From: Misgurnus anguillicaudatus
Lineage: Eukaryota > Chordata > Actinopteri > Cypriniformes > Cobitidae
Direction: 5' to 3'
Assembly: GCF_027580225.2 (NCBI RefSeq)
Contig: NC_073346.2
Location: forward strand, 12,116,001 to 12,180,000
DNA length: 64,000 bases
Below the pieces are notes generated by a model. It had not been told where the DNA came from. It ran no database searches and worked only from the letters and a program-made list of their open reading frames with translations. This document shows, one piece after another, positions 46,053 through 57,086 of this stretch. The first letter of the stretch is position 1. Every line of letters starts with the position of its first letter. The position numbers and the translations under genes are program-made.

Positions 46053-46570
46053 ACGTATGGTCGGATTGCGATTTTGGAACTTTCGTGTGTTTTGTGAATA
46101 GTATGCCATACAAACCCGTTTGCCACTGAACCTGCATTAACGACAACAGTGGGGCCTCCAGCCTTAGTCAAACGGGTTGGCACGTATGGTTGGGTTGTGA
46201 TTTTGGCGCTTTCTTTGTCTTGCGAATAGTATGCCATACAGACCCGTTTGCCACTGAACCTGCATTACGACGACAGTGGGGCTTCCGGCCTTAGTCAAAC
46301 GGGTTGGCACGTAGGTCGGGTTGCGATTTTGGCGCTTTCATGTGTCTTGTGAATAGTATGCCATACAGACCCGTTTGCCTCTGAAACTGCATTAACGACG
46401 AGCGTGGGGCCTCCAGCCTTAGTCAAATGGGTTGACACGTATGGTCAGGTTGCGATGTTGGCGTTTTCTCGTGATCTTGTAAATAGTATGCAATATAGAC
46501 CCGTTTGCCACTGAACCTGCATTAACGACGGCAGTGGGGTTACAGGCCTTAGTCAAACGGGTCGACAGGT
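46053..46570 (+). repeat. Minisatellite, four units of about 128 bp, in the L2 3' UTR
   Basis: Unit starts are at about 46053, 46182, 46309 and 46437. Each has ggttgcgattttgg, gaatagtatgccata, acccgtttgccactgaac, gcattaacgacgac and cttagtcaaacgggttg. Identity is high between units. It is absent from the 3' UTR of copy 1 (26490-26740). Confidence 0.9.
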
Positions 46571-47439
46571 TTCATTTTCTCTTAAAGATCGGAAGGTGAC
46601 CCTTAGTTACCATATATACCGTCGCAGTGGGCCCCCAATTTGCAAAATCCTCAACTGTGGATAATATAATTATGCCGCAATAGTTAGTCTGTCTGAAACT
46701 AAGCTGATTAAACCACATCACTGTGTGACACTTGCATTACATGTGAACGGCCCCTACGCTAATATGATTTTGTTTTTCTCTCCCTGTCTCGTCCTCGACC
46801 CTGAGGACAATGGGACAAACAGACCCAGTTCCGGTAGATGTGAAAGTCGACACACCTCTGATCTACTGGTCGTCCTTCAACGTGATGCCCAGCTGATGCC
46901 TGACCAACGATCACCGGCAGGACCCGCTTAATCTCCCCTAATCTCCTTATCCGTTTATATGTGTGTATATACATATATATCTCCCAAGGGTTTTTCCCTC
47001 CTAGGACTTTTTTTTTATTTCCTCGGCTAAACAACCCAGGGTTTTTGTTTTTTTCTCCTAGGGGTTTTCTTACCCCGGGGAGGTAGCCTGCTTGGGCTTA
47101 ACTTAGCTTCTTCTTCTAGACGTTACATTAGTAATACGCTCGCTTATAATGTCATAGCCGCAGCAAATTTGACTGCTTATGCTATTGTGTAATATGTTGT
47201 GCTATCTGTTGTTTTTCTGTGCTTTTACTGCTTCTATTAATGTAAAGCTGCTTTGAAACAATTAAGTATTGTGAAAAGCGCTATATAAATAAAATTGAAT
47301 TGAAAAATTGAATTGAAATAGTGCAGCATTTAAATTTGGTTATCCATGTTTTAGGGCAAGTAAAAAGGGAAAAAAATCAATTTTTCTCTGTAATTCCTGT
47401 AAAAATATGCCCTTTTGTTCCAGTTATCCTCACCTGAAA

Positions 47440-47790
47440 TTACGCATCATAGATTTGAAAGAACTAATCACAATTTTTTTTGAGACATATGAACTTTTGT
47501 TTAAGATGTTATATAAAGACAACATAAGGATTGGTCAGAAGTGTCAAGTTGAATTTTAAATATTTAAAATACATAGCCATGTCAGCAATAGTGTTAGTGT
47601 CAAAGAGTATGCACACAGCAAATGTCTGTCTGTTTCTCTCTCTCTCTCTTTCTGTGCGGAACATGTTACTTCTCTGACGCAGTTTGCAAAGTTATGTGCC
47701 TCCTCCACATTTTTGCCGTAGAGCATATTTTAATTTTATATTTTTAGATTTAAAGGTTAAGGTGTTAACCTTTACAAATAAATAGTGCCA
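47440..47790. repeat. Segmental-duplication block Z, copy 2
   Basis: Counterpart of 18985-19370 (see there). It marks the right-hand part of the gene B unit, pushed about 17 kb from gene B by insertions. Confidence 0.85.
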
Positions 47791-48060
47791 CTGAAGAAAA
47801 ATTGTCACGAATGTGGAAGTGAAACCTGTCCTGTAAAAATGATGTGTGATGTCTACAATGTATTTATCGCACCATTATTGGAATACACATTTAACGCAAT
47901 TAATTGCTTGCACTTACTCTGCTTCGACTGACTGTTCTGTATATTTTACAGGTCTGCACTAAGACAGCGTGGGGCTTGCAGTTAGATGTTGCTGTCATGG
48001 TTAAATCCGTTTCATGTTTTGTGTCTGTTCCGATTACCATTACCTGGACATTTACTCATT

Positions 48061-50898
48061 GGCCACGTTTACATGTACACCAATGATGCGATTATTGCCA
48101 GTAATCAGAGTAAGGTCTTAATCGCAGTAAGACGTTTACATGACTCCATCAAACATGCTCAATCCCGTTTACATGGACTTTTCATTTATCTGATTAGTCA
48201 CTAAGAATTGCCGTTATTCTATTTCCTGCCTTTATTCACGCACAGAGTAACAGCAAGATGATATCAGAAACATTAGCTGCTGTATTGCTCGGGGTTTTAA
48301 TGTACATACGTCAAATGCAAAATACGTTCTTATATACATACTACTTACTTATTCGGCAACGCGTTGAAAACAGAAATGTGCACCTGCTGCAACCAGGTTT
48401 GCCCGTGCTGCCGTTGCGTTCTTCACGCCAATTTTGGATGAGGGTAAGGAGCACAGACTGGTGGCAGCGAGTCGTTCTGACAGAGTTCAGCGATTCAGAG
48501 TGGAGAGAAAACTTCGAAATGTCACGCAGTTTATTTGTGAAGTTGTGTGATCTTGTTCACGTCGAAATGAGTCCACATGAGTTTACCGTCCGTGCGCCTG
48601 TACCACTGGAGATGAGGGTGGCAATAGCGTTGTACAAATTGGGCAGCTGTGCAGAGTACAGGGTCATTGCTAATCAGTTCGGCGTACACAAAAGCACGGT
48701 CAAATTTTTTTTTATTTATTCTGTAAATGCATGATACCAGTGGCACGTGATTTAATTAAGGTACCAACCGAGGACGACGAGCGAGCCATAGCGCAACGGT
48801 TTGAAAGCGCATTCCACATACCCCAAATCATCGGTTGCATAGATGGAACCCACATCCCTGTACTGCCACCCTCAGATGAATATAGGGATTTTGTCAACCG
48901 CAAGGGCTGGACCTCTTACATTCTTCAAGCAGTCGTGGACGACAAGTGTTGGTAGGTTTATGTAGAGATAGTCTCGCGTAGCCACACCTTCAATACTGAA
49001 AGTTTGGTGTTTTTCGCTGCTTTTTCTGGACAAAGCCCACCCACGAGGTGTTTGACCGACATGTCAAACAACCAATCACAGTTTGTTTCGTCTAGCGTCA
49101 CGTTTCGGACTCCCTTTTTTAAGAATCCAATGTTTAGCTGATCATAATAACTGCTCATTATTATCCACGAACACGACTGATTCTCTTCCTCAATGGAACA
49201 TCAGAGCTTTGTTTTCCAGGGACCGAAAGTAATCGCGACACTCGCGTCTCCTGGAAATCCGTTTTATTTCAACCAATCAAAGACGACTTTAACATTCTCA
49301 CAGGGTTTCCAGAAAAGTGTACGAAAAACATCAGACGTTTAGCCAACAGTCTGTGGGCGTGACATCTGAGGCTGAGACTAATGTAGAGAGGGACTATTAT
49401 ATAAACAGAAACTCTGCATCTTCCACGATTTTTGAAAGCCAATGTTGATATTTGAAATCACCTAAACAAACACCCCCCTACCCCAATAGAATCTGGATCT
49501 TCGGTTGATAGACCCGCCCCACACATACGCAACCCGGCAAGGATGTCGGTTAGTAGACACGCTCCTTACTGCTGATTGGCTATAATTGTGTTTTGGTAGT
49601 CAGCCCGTCTCCTTTTCCAAAGCGTTTTTCAAACATCGTGGACTCCGCCTTTAATATCTCCTGATTATTCTTGAATATCCATTTAAGCTTTTGGAATGTG
49701 AACTGTCAAGTTTCTGGCAGTGCCCATGATACAAGCGTGCTGAGACAGTCAGACCTGTTTAATAAAACAAATCTACTGCCTAAGGTAGGCATCAATTGTA
49801 GCATAATTCCTACTAAAAATAAGAAATGAAACAATAAGGTACAGAAATGTATAAATGTACTTAATGTATACATGACCAGTGCCAAAAACTGATGCATAAC
49901 TTATTTTGTAAGTGTAAATCACTATTAAAAAACTGAATTACCTTTAATCTTTAGATTGTAACAACAATTCAGAACACAACTCTAAACGGCATTATTCTTG
50001 GAGATCCTGCCTATCCACTTCTTGAATGGCTAATTAAAGGCTACCCATCAACCTCTACACTGACACCAGAACAACTATCATCAGTGCTGCGAGAACACAG
50101 GTGGAAATTGCATTTGGACGTCTGAAGTCAAGATGGAGGGTCTTGATGAAGAGAAGTGATTTTCATTTTACGTTCACTCCATGCATGGTTGTGACATGCT
50201 GTGCCCTACATAATTTTTGTGAACATCAAAAAGAACATTTAAATGTACAGTGGACAGAAGCCGCAGCAGAACAGAAAAGAGGTTTCCCTCAGCCAGTGGC
50301 CCCAGCAAGCAACACTGTAGAGCAAGAGGCAAGAAACATCAGACAAGCACTAACTGACCACATGACAGCAAACTATCCACTGAGAGCACGTTAGTATTGA
50401 TACAAGAAAAGCTATGACAGACATCTGCTAACTGCCCAGGAACTGTAATAAGGCCAAGCACAAGTACTGTACATATTTAAATGGATACAGATTAAAATGC
50501 ATACTTTCTGTAAGGTGATTAGTCACTCAGTTAAGTTTGGCAATGTTTTTTTATTTATTTAAATGACACTTTACAGCAACAGCTTTGACAACAAACAGAA
50601 ATTGTTATTTTGTGTTTTGCCTTTTTGTATTTTTTGTGAAATTAAATTTCCTTCAACACAAAGTTTTTACCCAATACAGTTTTGTTTTAACTAAAAATTA
50701 CACTGCAAATGTAAACATTGGAAACATCCAAAAAAATGAACTTCGGCACAGTGTAAATCTGTAAAGCATAACATTAGTGATAACAGCTATACAGTAGCTC
50801 TTCTCAAAATATAACAAGCTATAGCTGGTGGTACCTATGTGGTTCTTCAGGTGGAAGTTTTTGATTTTGACATGTTCATTCTGCATGTAAACGTGCTG
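48061..50898 (+). mobile_element. PIF/Harbinger transposon, 2.8 kb, ATT duplication
   Basis: Ends ggccacgtttacatg and catgtaaacgtgctg are inverted, and ATT lies on both sides (48058-48060 and 50899-50901). The 3' LTR at 54108 gives the empty-site wording (actcattgatt). It carries a HARBI1-like transposase. The second Harbinger gene (Myb/SANT-like) is not seen. Confidence 0.85.
48258..50394 (+). pseudogene. HARBI1-like DDE transposase, three exons, frameshifted
   Basis: Exon 1 (48258-48951) has the helix-turn-helix-like region LPLEMRVAIALYKLGSCAEYR...FGVHKSTVK and the first catalytic Asp in IIGCIDGTHIPV. A T-run at about 48704-48713 shifts the frame. Then come intron 48952-49687 (donor GTAGGT, acceptor TTTAAG), exon 2 (49688-49784: FWNVNCQVSGSAHDTSVLRQ), intron 49785-49972, and exon 3 with the second Asp in GIILGDPAYPL. 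After a one-base shift near 50100 comes the Glu in VEIAFGRLKSRWR and CALHNFCE. All three DDE residues survive. Splice joins keep frame, so introns are likely real, though intron 1 may partly be an insertion. The two shifts make it inactive. Confidence 0.8.
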
Positions 50899-51146
50899 AT
50901 TGATTGCTTGTCTTGTTTCACCTGATGTCAGTTAGTATGTGGATTTATACCCTTGTCTGTTCCATACTCACTGCCGGATCATTGTCGCTACTTTCACGTC
51001 TGTACCTGTATCTACGATTACCTGTTTCTGTTTTTACTTACCTACCCGTTGTTTGCTACTTGTGTTTTGGTTCATGTTTTGTAAATAAATGTTATCCTTT
51101 TTTGTGAACTGCAATTGTGTCCTACTTCCTGTAACCAGTCCTGACA

Positions 51147-51255
51147 GAATGATCCGGCCTTCAAAGGACGCAGCGAGTTCGCGGAGGAGTGCTTCCCCTA
51201 ATATTTTTTTGAAGGGGAGTAGTGAACATCGAGTCCCGCAAGCTGCAAATAAGTT
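51147..51255 (+). pseudogene. gypsy leader and gag start, cut short
   Basis: Short sequence behind the LTR with an ATG (51148) opening MIRPSKDAASSRRSASPN. It stops matching where the SAMD3-like-bearing element begins at about 51256. The gypsy sequence resumes near 53690. Confidence 0.5.
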
Positions 51256-51549
51256 TTTGAGTTTCTGGTTCTCATTTATGTTCTCATGTAAGTCAACACA
51301 AACATTTTAAGTGCACTTAACCCAAAATATTTAGTTATTACCTTTTATATTTTGAGTTCATGCAACTCAAACATTTAAATACACTAAACTTGTGTATTTT
51401 GAGTTCTTGTTTATCAAACATTTTAATTACTACACAGTTATATTTCTAGTTCTTATTGACAAGTAAAAAACTCAAAGTAACATCAGTTAGATAGCATTTA
51501 AGTAACTCTTTTTGTCTTTTGTGTGTGCTGAAGTAGTACAAGTTGTGCT

Positions 51550-53520
51550 TCACATCAACTCGTTCTTTAAGGTTTGCAGGCTAGGAGACGGTTTCCCATC
51601 TTCCATGCCAAGCAAAAGTTTTTTGCACAAATACAAATGTTTTTGCAAGTCCTTTAGGAAATTGTATGTGAAAAGAATACAGGAATCCAAACAGGACAAG
51701 AAAGGCCTCTGAAAGTTGGTTGTGGATGGTGACCAATTCGTCCTCAAGAACAACACAGACATTCACTGGATCATAATGCATTTGGGCATTAGAGCTGTAA
51801 CACATAACCGTAAATAGAGCCACTGGAGCATTCTCAATATGGACTTCAGAATCTTCAAGCTAAAAAATCAAGAACAACATAAGATTAAGAACATGAAAAT
51901 TATGCTGCCAGAATTTAGTACATCACTTATTAGGAATTATCCGTTACATGTCTTCTACACAGGTGACTTTTGAAGTTACCGAATGTGTGAAACATGCAGG
52001 GGCAATCAGGATACATACATGGAAGTGGACTTATTCTGTGGATATGGTGAGATGAGAAATTTTTTTAAATAATGCTTAAAAAATCTTGTGACGCTGTCCA
52101 AATGCTGAAAGGAGAGCCATTTGTAAATTCTTTATCTCCTGTTTGTTACAAATAAAGTATTTTTAGAGTACAAACCTTTTCTTACATACATGTAAATAAT
52201 TTTTTGATGATATTGGATAGCCATACATTTAAAGCAACTAAAAACCTTCTTTTTTACTTCCATGACTAAAAGAAAACGGGTTTTAAAGGTTTTAATCCAA
52301 AAAATAACAATTTCAATACAAGTGAAAACAACACAATTATTTAACATTAATCTTAAACTGGGATCTTCTTCCTCCGCTTAGTTTTTCAGTTTTCAAAGTC
52401 CGTCATCTAAATAGGGATTAGACATAGCGCCAGCGCAACAGGCTTTTAAAGGGGATGAGAGCTGAGACTCTCATTGGTTTATTGCACGGTACGCCTGAAA
52501 TACTCCCATTTCTCATTAAAAAAATTGTACCAACCCTTTTCGACCATGCGCTCGGCCCACAAACAATTTTTCCCGTCATTAAATTAGCAAAAGTGGATTC
52601 GGACACACCCATTTAGAAGTTGCGCTGTGAGCTTTAGACAATGCGCTTAGATCGTTAAAATAGGGTCCTTTGACTACAACCATTACGCTCAAGTTATCGT
52701 CACATGGGGGGGGGTTCACGTGCGTGACCTACTTTTCATTAAACACAGTTTAACATTACTTTTTAACTAATAAAGTGCATAAAACAAACTCATTATAATT
52801 CCCACAACAGTCACTGAAGCATTAAAGCAATAAATAATAGGTTTTGTAGGGGTTTTACCTGCAATAAGGGAACATGTATTAAAGACAAACAAACGCTGTG
52901 TTGTCCTCGATCAGTGTATTATTCTATGATACTAAGGAACGCGTGCTTGACCCTAGTCGCCTGTCCACGCCCCCTACTGGAATCTTCCGGTATTGCAGTA
53001 ACTAAATTCCCTAGCCTAATATGCCATTACTCACAAAAGACAGCAACAATGTGACAATAATAATCACAAAAAAATAAAGCAGTTTATACCAGTAATTTTA
53101 ACCCATTACACTTACTCGCACAGAAACTGTAACGTTACATCTTCGTATGGACTGTAATTGTATACAGTTTCAACAAATTAATAATTTGTGCTATTTAATA
53201 AGGTTCAAATTAAAGGTTGATATTTTATAATTACACAAAATTTGCCTATCCATCCGCCTAAACAGTAGCTAGCTAGCTAGCAACAGGATAAGCACATGTT
53301 TTCTTTCCTGCAATGCATCTAAAAATATTGTATCTACATCACATCTAACTGTTAAACACAATTACATACATGAAAAGTAAACATAAATGGCCTTTAGAAT
53401 TGATACACTGAGTTTAAAGGTGATACTTACAGCACCGCATGAAGCGACCGATCCGTCATCTTGAGGAGAACAACTCAACGCGAGCAGCTTATGTGAACAC
53501 GGATGACGTCAGACGCAAAA
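51550..53520 (-). pseudogene. SAMD3-like gene fragment: last exon and promoter/first exon
   Basis: The last exon (51859-51550) follows an acceptor TTTTTTAG. It reads LEDSEVHIENAP, VALFTVMCYSSNA, VCVVLEDELVTIHNQLSEAF and LVLFGFLYSFHIQFPKGLAK, then after a one-base shift LLLGMEDGKPSPSLQTLKNE. This is the C-terminal pattern of SAMD3-like proteins often carried on fish DNA transposons. A first exon candidate ends at 53431 with donor GTAAGT. Between them no middle exons were found. Recognition is from memory and moderate. Confidence 0.5.
53504..53511. promoter_or_regulatory. CRE-type site TGACGTCA
   Basis: A perfect palindromic cAMP-response element lies about 75 bases before the first-exon donor of the SAMD3-like gene, in a locally GC-richer stretch. 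Promoter role is inferred. Confidence 0.45.
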
Positions 53521-53690
53521 TCTCTATACTGAGGGATTTTAAGTTGAAGTACATTTAAAGAGACAGTTTATGCAAATTAAAAAACAACATGTATTCATTT
53601 AACTTAAAAAGTTTCATTTTTACAAACTCATAAATAGCAGAAAGTTCTAAATACTCAACAAAGTTAAGTAACACGTAAGCCTGTTCCTGC

Positions 53691-54107
53691 GAGGGATGAA
53701 TCGGTTGAGTCAGTCCCCTATTGGTCAAGTCTTCTGGGTCGGTTCCGGGGTGGCTCACCGCCATGCTTGATTCAGGTCTTGGGACGGCCGCCGCCACGCT
53801 CGATTTTTTTCCCCGTGGTGGCCGCTGCCATATTCGAGTCTGTTTCCCCTAGGTGGTTTGAGTTGGTCCCCGGGATGATCGAATCCCTGTTGGTTCCCAG
53901 GATGGACGAATCAGCTGAGTCGGTTTCCGAGATGACCGCTCCAATTTTTCCAGCTTCGCCCCGGCTTCCTGCCCTGCTGTCCCAAGACCTGAATCGAGCT
54001 CCGCTGTGGTCTCCAAGCCCTCTGTCCCTCCCCCCAGATCCACCCTCCAAAACTTTTGTTTATGTTTGGGTTGTAGTGTCTGGTAGCCACTCTTTAAGGG
54101 AGGGTTA
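53691..54107 (+). pseudogene. gypsy internal 3' remnant before the 3' LTR
   Basis: Proline- and serine-rich frames without domains (for example ATGACCGCTCCAATTTTTCC region) end in a purine tract (ttaagggagggtta) at 54095-54107, placed as the polypurine tract. Gag and pol domains are missing, so most of the element is deleted. Confidence 0.5.
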
Positions 54108-54212
54108 TGTCACAGTTAACCCCATGTCATGTTTTGTGTCTGTTCCGATTACCATCACCTGGACATTTACTCATTGATTCTTTCACCTGTTTTTGTCTTG
54201 TCATGTTCATCC
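54108..54212 (+). mobile_element. gypsy 3' LTR, truncated
   Basis: Starts tgtcacagttaacccc and follows the 5' LTR at 47993 for about 100 bases, then diverges at 54213. The end was lost when the neighbouring LTR element joined. Confidence 0.65.
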
Positions 54213-54219
54213 GTATTCC

Positions 54220-54582
54220 TGTAGTCACTGATAGTGATCAAAGACTATTAAGTTGCTTATCCAGGACAGTGGGGGTTAAAGGTGATCTTCTGATTGTTTA
54301 GTAAATGTATCATGTTGGGTTTGGTCACATGGTCAAAGAAGGGATTAAAGACAATTTTTGGACCTTTCTTCTTAATTCACTGATCTTCTTTTGTGTCACT
54401 GATCTCCTCCGCTTCGCGTCGGGTCCTGATCACACCGTCGGGGCTTATTTCCCGATAACTACCGGCTGCCTCTACATTATCCCTTACGTAATACTAAGTA
54501 TTATACCATCTTGCTGTTAATGTTTCTTTAGTCATTTAGGAATTAATACAGCTTGAACCACTGTAGTGAATCCACCCCTACA
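54220..54582 (+). mobile_element. LTR of a second retrotransposon (BEL/Pao- or gypsy-like)
   Basis: Starts TGTAGTCACTG and ends CACCCCTACA (TGTAG...CTACA termini). A primer-binding site follows at once. No coding region of the element follows. Confidence 0.5.
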
Positions 54583-54586
54583 GTTT

Positions 54587-54600
54587 TGGTGCCGAAACCC
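54587..54600 (+). promoter_or_regulatory. Retrotransposon primer-binding site
   Basis: tggtgccgaaaccc, four bases behind the LTR end, equals a primer site seen in BEL-type elements, complementary to a tRNA 3' end starting TGG. The tRNA identity is not settled. Confidence 0.5.
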
Positions 54601-55270
54601 AGGAACGCTTGCAGTTTTGTTCTTCGTCCATACCTGTGATCCCTTACACCACATTGCAAAGTAAATGATTTGATCTTACCATTCATTTGAGTGCGTTGTC
54701 AGGAATCTGATCCTTGCCAGACTCAGCTGGGTTCAAGCTCGGAGGCCAGAAGCTATGTATTTTTCAGGTTCAGATAATAGTCTATAGTTAAAGGAATTCA
54801 CTCTGAGACTTGTTTAAAAGAAGTTTACAAATCACCATATACAAATGGTTTTGGTTTAATAAACAAAGTGAAAAAGTAATCATTTAAAAATAACAATGAG
54901 TAGTCTTCACCACAAGGTTCGGCTTTGCTTCATTTGGTTATACAAAGAAACATTCAAGAGACATCCTGGACATAAATCCAACTCTTCTTGAGTATCTAAA
55001 CATCATCACATCTCTTTTTGTTACTACATATCAGGTCTACATACATATATAATATAAAGGAAACAAAACGAATCATAAAAAATACATAAACCAGTAAACT
55101 TAAATGATATATAGGAGCCGGTTTTCCCCTTGACTCTGCAAAACTGTACTTTTGCCATTCAACAATGTATCCCATGTAACACTATGTTTGTGGTTTCAAC
55201 GTTTACTCTTTTAACATGGGGCTTAAACATCTGTTACCCTAAGGTCACATGATGTGCGGCACTGGAGATT
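54601..55270. other. Non-coding, no recognised feature
   Basis: Mixed sequence without domain-bearing ORFs. It could be leader sequence of the preceding LTR element. Confidence 0.35.
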
Positions 55271-56090
55271 TAGGGCCAGAGTTACTAAACGAGGCAAATT
55301 AGCGAGCACAATTCAAAAAAAGCACTGAAGGGAGTAGTAATATCTGCAGGTTATTTACTAAAAAGGTGCAAATTAAATAACACGGGCACAACAGCTAATT
55401 GCCATAATGATCAACGCTATCTATAAGATAAGTGCAAATGAGGGGGGGGTGCAAATAAGCAGAACTGATGAGTTAACACGTGATAATGTGCTTGAGTTCA
55501 GCACCACGGACATCACGGATAACGAAGCCAATGACGTTTTGAAACACCTGGTATTTTGTGACTTCTCCTGGTGACTCCTATTTTATTTACTTCAGCAAAT
55601 AAAAAAATTGGCTTGGCAAACAATATTTTTTAATATGATATGCTTCCTTACTTTAAAGACATTTCTGTCTCCGCCAGCTGTCTCTCAAATCATGTTACAA
55701 AAATTAGTTGAAACTCTCCAAATACTCGTCACACAAACATGATACACATATCCAAAGAAAGCCTGAAATGTCTACTTTTAAACAAGCTAATTATAATCAA
55801 AAACAAATATTTCCTGTTTATATAATCTGCATTGAAGTAAAGAGAGTACCGTTTTTCCTGGCTGAGCTCATTATCTCTAATTCGGTCACGCCCACAGGCT
55901 GTTGACATGGTAATGAAGAGACGAGCAGTTCCAACAATAATAAACAAAGCGTAAAGTTTTATCAGATTTTAAGACTTTACCGCATGTTAGATTACAATCT
56001 TTATACACACATGTGAGGAATATCTTCATTTATGTCTGGACATTGAGGAAGAGAAGCGTTTATATTTAATGTTACCTTAGAAGAAGAACA

Positions 56091-56832
56091 ATGGAAGACG
56101 CAATGGAGGAGGATATATTCCTGAAGAAACTGTAAGTCATTTGTCTTCATTTATATTTGCTATCATGTAATATGTTATGGCTTGTGCAGTTCAGCCTACA
56201 TAAGCAACCTCAGCAGACTGCATGCTTCGGATTGAAAAACTGTCTCATTGTTTACAAACGAGTACGCGTGATCACGTAATGGCGGATTTCATTGTTACAT
56301 GCTGTACAGTGTTAGACACAGTTATTCACTTTCGTATCCTTCATGGCAACTTTGAGTAATGCTGCACTGGGAGATCTGCTGTAATATGATATTGTTTACA
56401 TGCAACGCATTCCATACATTGTGCTTTACACGCGACACCGTTTTATTATGAGCTCCGCGTTGTTTACACGGAGGCGTGAGCTTGCGCACACGGACGCCAC
56501 ATGCGATGTGTTTTTAAAGTTCATACTCGCTTACAGAAACGCGTTTAAAACAGAAGCTAGACGATAAGAGGATGGGCATCTGAAAACAGTCATCTGAAAA
56601 CAGCTTTTTATATAACTAATCATTGCAGATGTTTATCTGAGATACTAATTTAGTTTATGTACATGATAGTTTCAGAATGTAGTGCTATCATTTACCCATC
56701 AGTTATGTATGTAAGGGTATTTCTGTGGACAATTTATGCTAACAGCTGTTCATAATTCTCTACAGGTCTGCATCCCTCTCATCAGTACAAAACTATGAAG
56801 TGGAAAAACATATTCACACTTTTTGGACATAA
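56091..56832 (+). CDS. Tiny two-exon ORF, 35 aa, unknown
   Basis: Exon 1 (56091-56131) starts MEDAMEEDIFLKK and ends at a good donor (CTGTAAGT). Exon 2 begins after ctctacag at 56766. It continues in frame as LSASLSSVQNYEVEKHIHT and stops at 56832. The intron is 634 bases. A polyadenylation hexamer (aataaa) follows near 56986. The acidic start resembles openings of transposon accessory proteins. It could also be a captured or chance exon pair. There is no known domain, and whether it is expressed is unknown. Confidence 0.3.
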
Positions 56833-57049
56833 AGTTATATGGTAACATGAGCCACATGAAGTTTACAGCTCTGTTGTTTATCAGTTTCTTATACAAGTTA
56901 AGTTTTTGAATAGGGTTCGTTTCCAAATAAACTGAAAATGTCCTACTGACCTTCATTTCTATTTTGATTATATTGTTAACTTCTTAATAAACCTCAAACA
57001 AACATGTATACATTTGTCCTCACATTCTTTACTGTAGTTCTCTCCTGCC

Positions 57050-57086
57050 TCATTATGCAGCTCATTATGCAGCTCATTATGCGAGC
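57050..57086 (+). repeat. Short tandem repeat, 3 x 12 bp
   Basis: cagctcattatg repeated three times with the last unit running into cgagcc. Confidence 0.8.

Larger units (their letters stand above)
44385..47315 (+). mobile_element. L2-type LINE, copy 2: 5'-truncated and internally deleted
   Basis: Begins inside the endonuclease (matching copy 1 from about 24180), runs through reverse transcriptase and ends gtgaaaagcgctatataaat plus attgaa tail units (47275-47315). Relative to copy 1 about 790 bases are missing at 45771, removing the RT catalytic box. The 3' UTR is lengthened by a minisatellite (46053-46570). Confidence 0.85.
47993..51146 (+). mobile_element. gypsy-type 5' LTR, split by a Harbinger element
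   Basis: Starts TGTCATGGTTAAATCCG and ends GTAACCAGTCCTGACA. Without the insertion it is about 313 bases. The first half matches the 3' LTR at 54108 (tgttttgtgtctgttccgat, cctggacatttactcatt). Behind the end comes gaatgatccggccttcaaag and a short gag-like opening (MIRPSKDAASSRRSASPN). Confidence 0.8.
51256..53690 (-). mobile_element. CACTA-like element carrying a host-like gene fragment
   Basis: Both ends are degenerate low-complexity sequence with words such as tgagttcatgcaactcaaac on the left and ttcatttaacttaaaaagttt and atactcaacaaagttaag on the right, in inverted style. The inside holds exons of a SAMD3-like gene (51550-51859 and 53431-53520, minus) and another repeat at about 52420-52680 (gcgccagcgcaacaggct ... 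ttagatcgttaaaataggg). Exact ends and duplication are not resolved, so the class is a guess. Confidence 0.4.
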
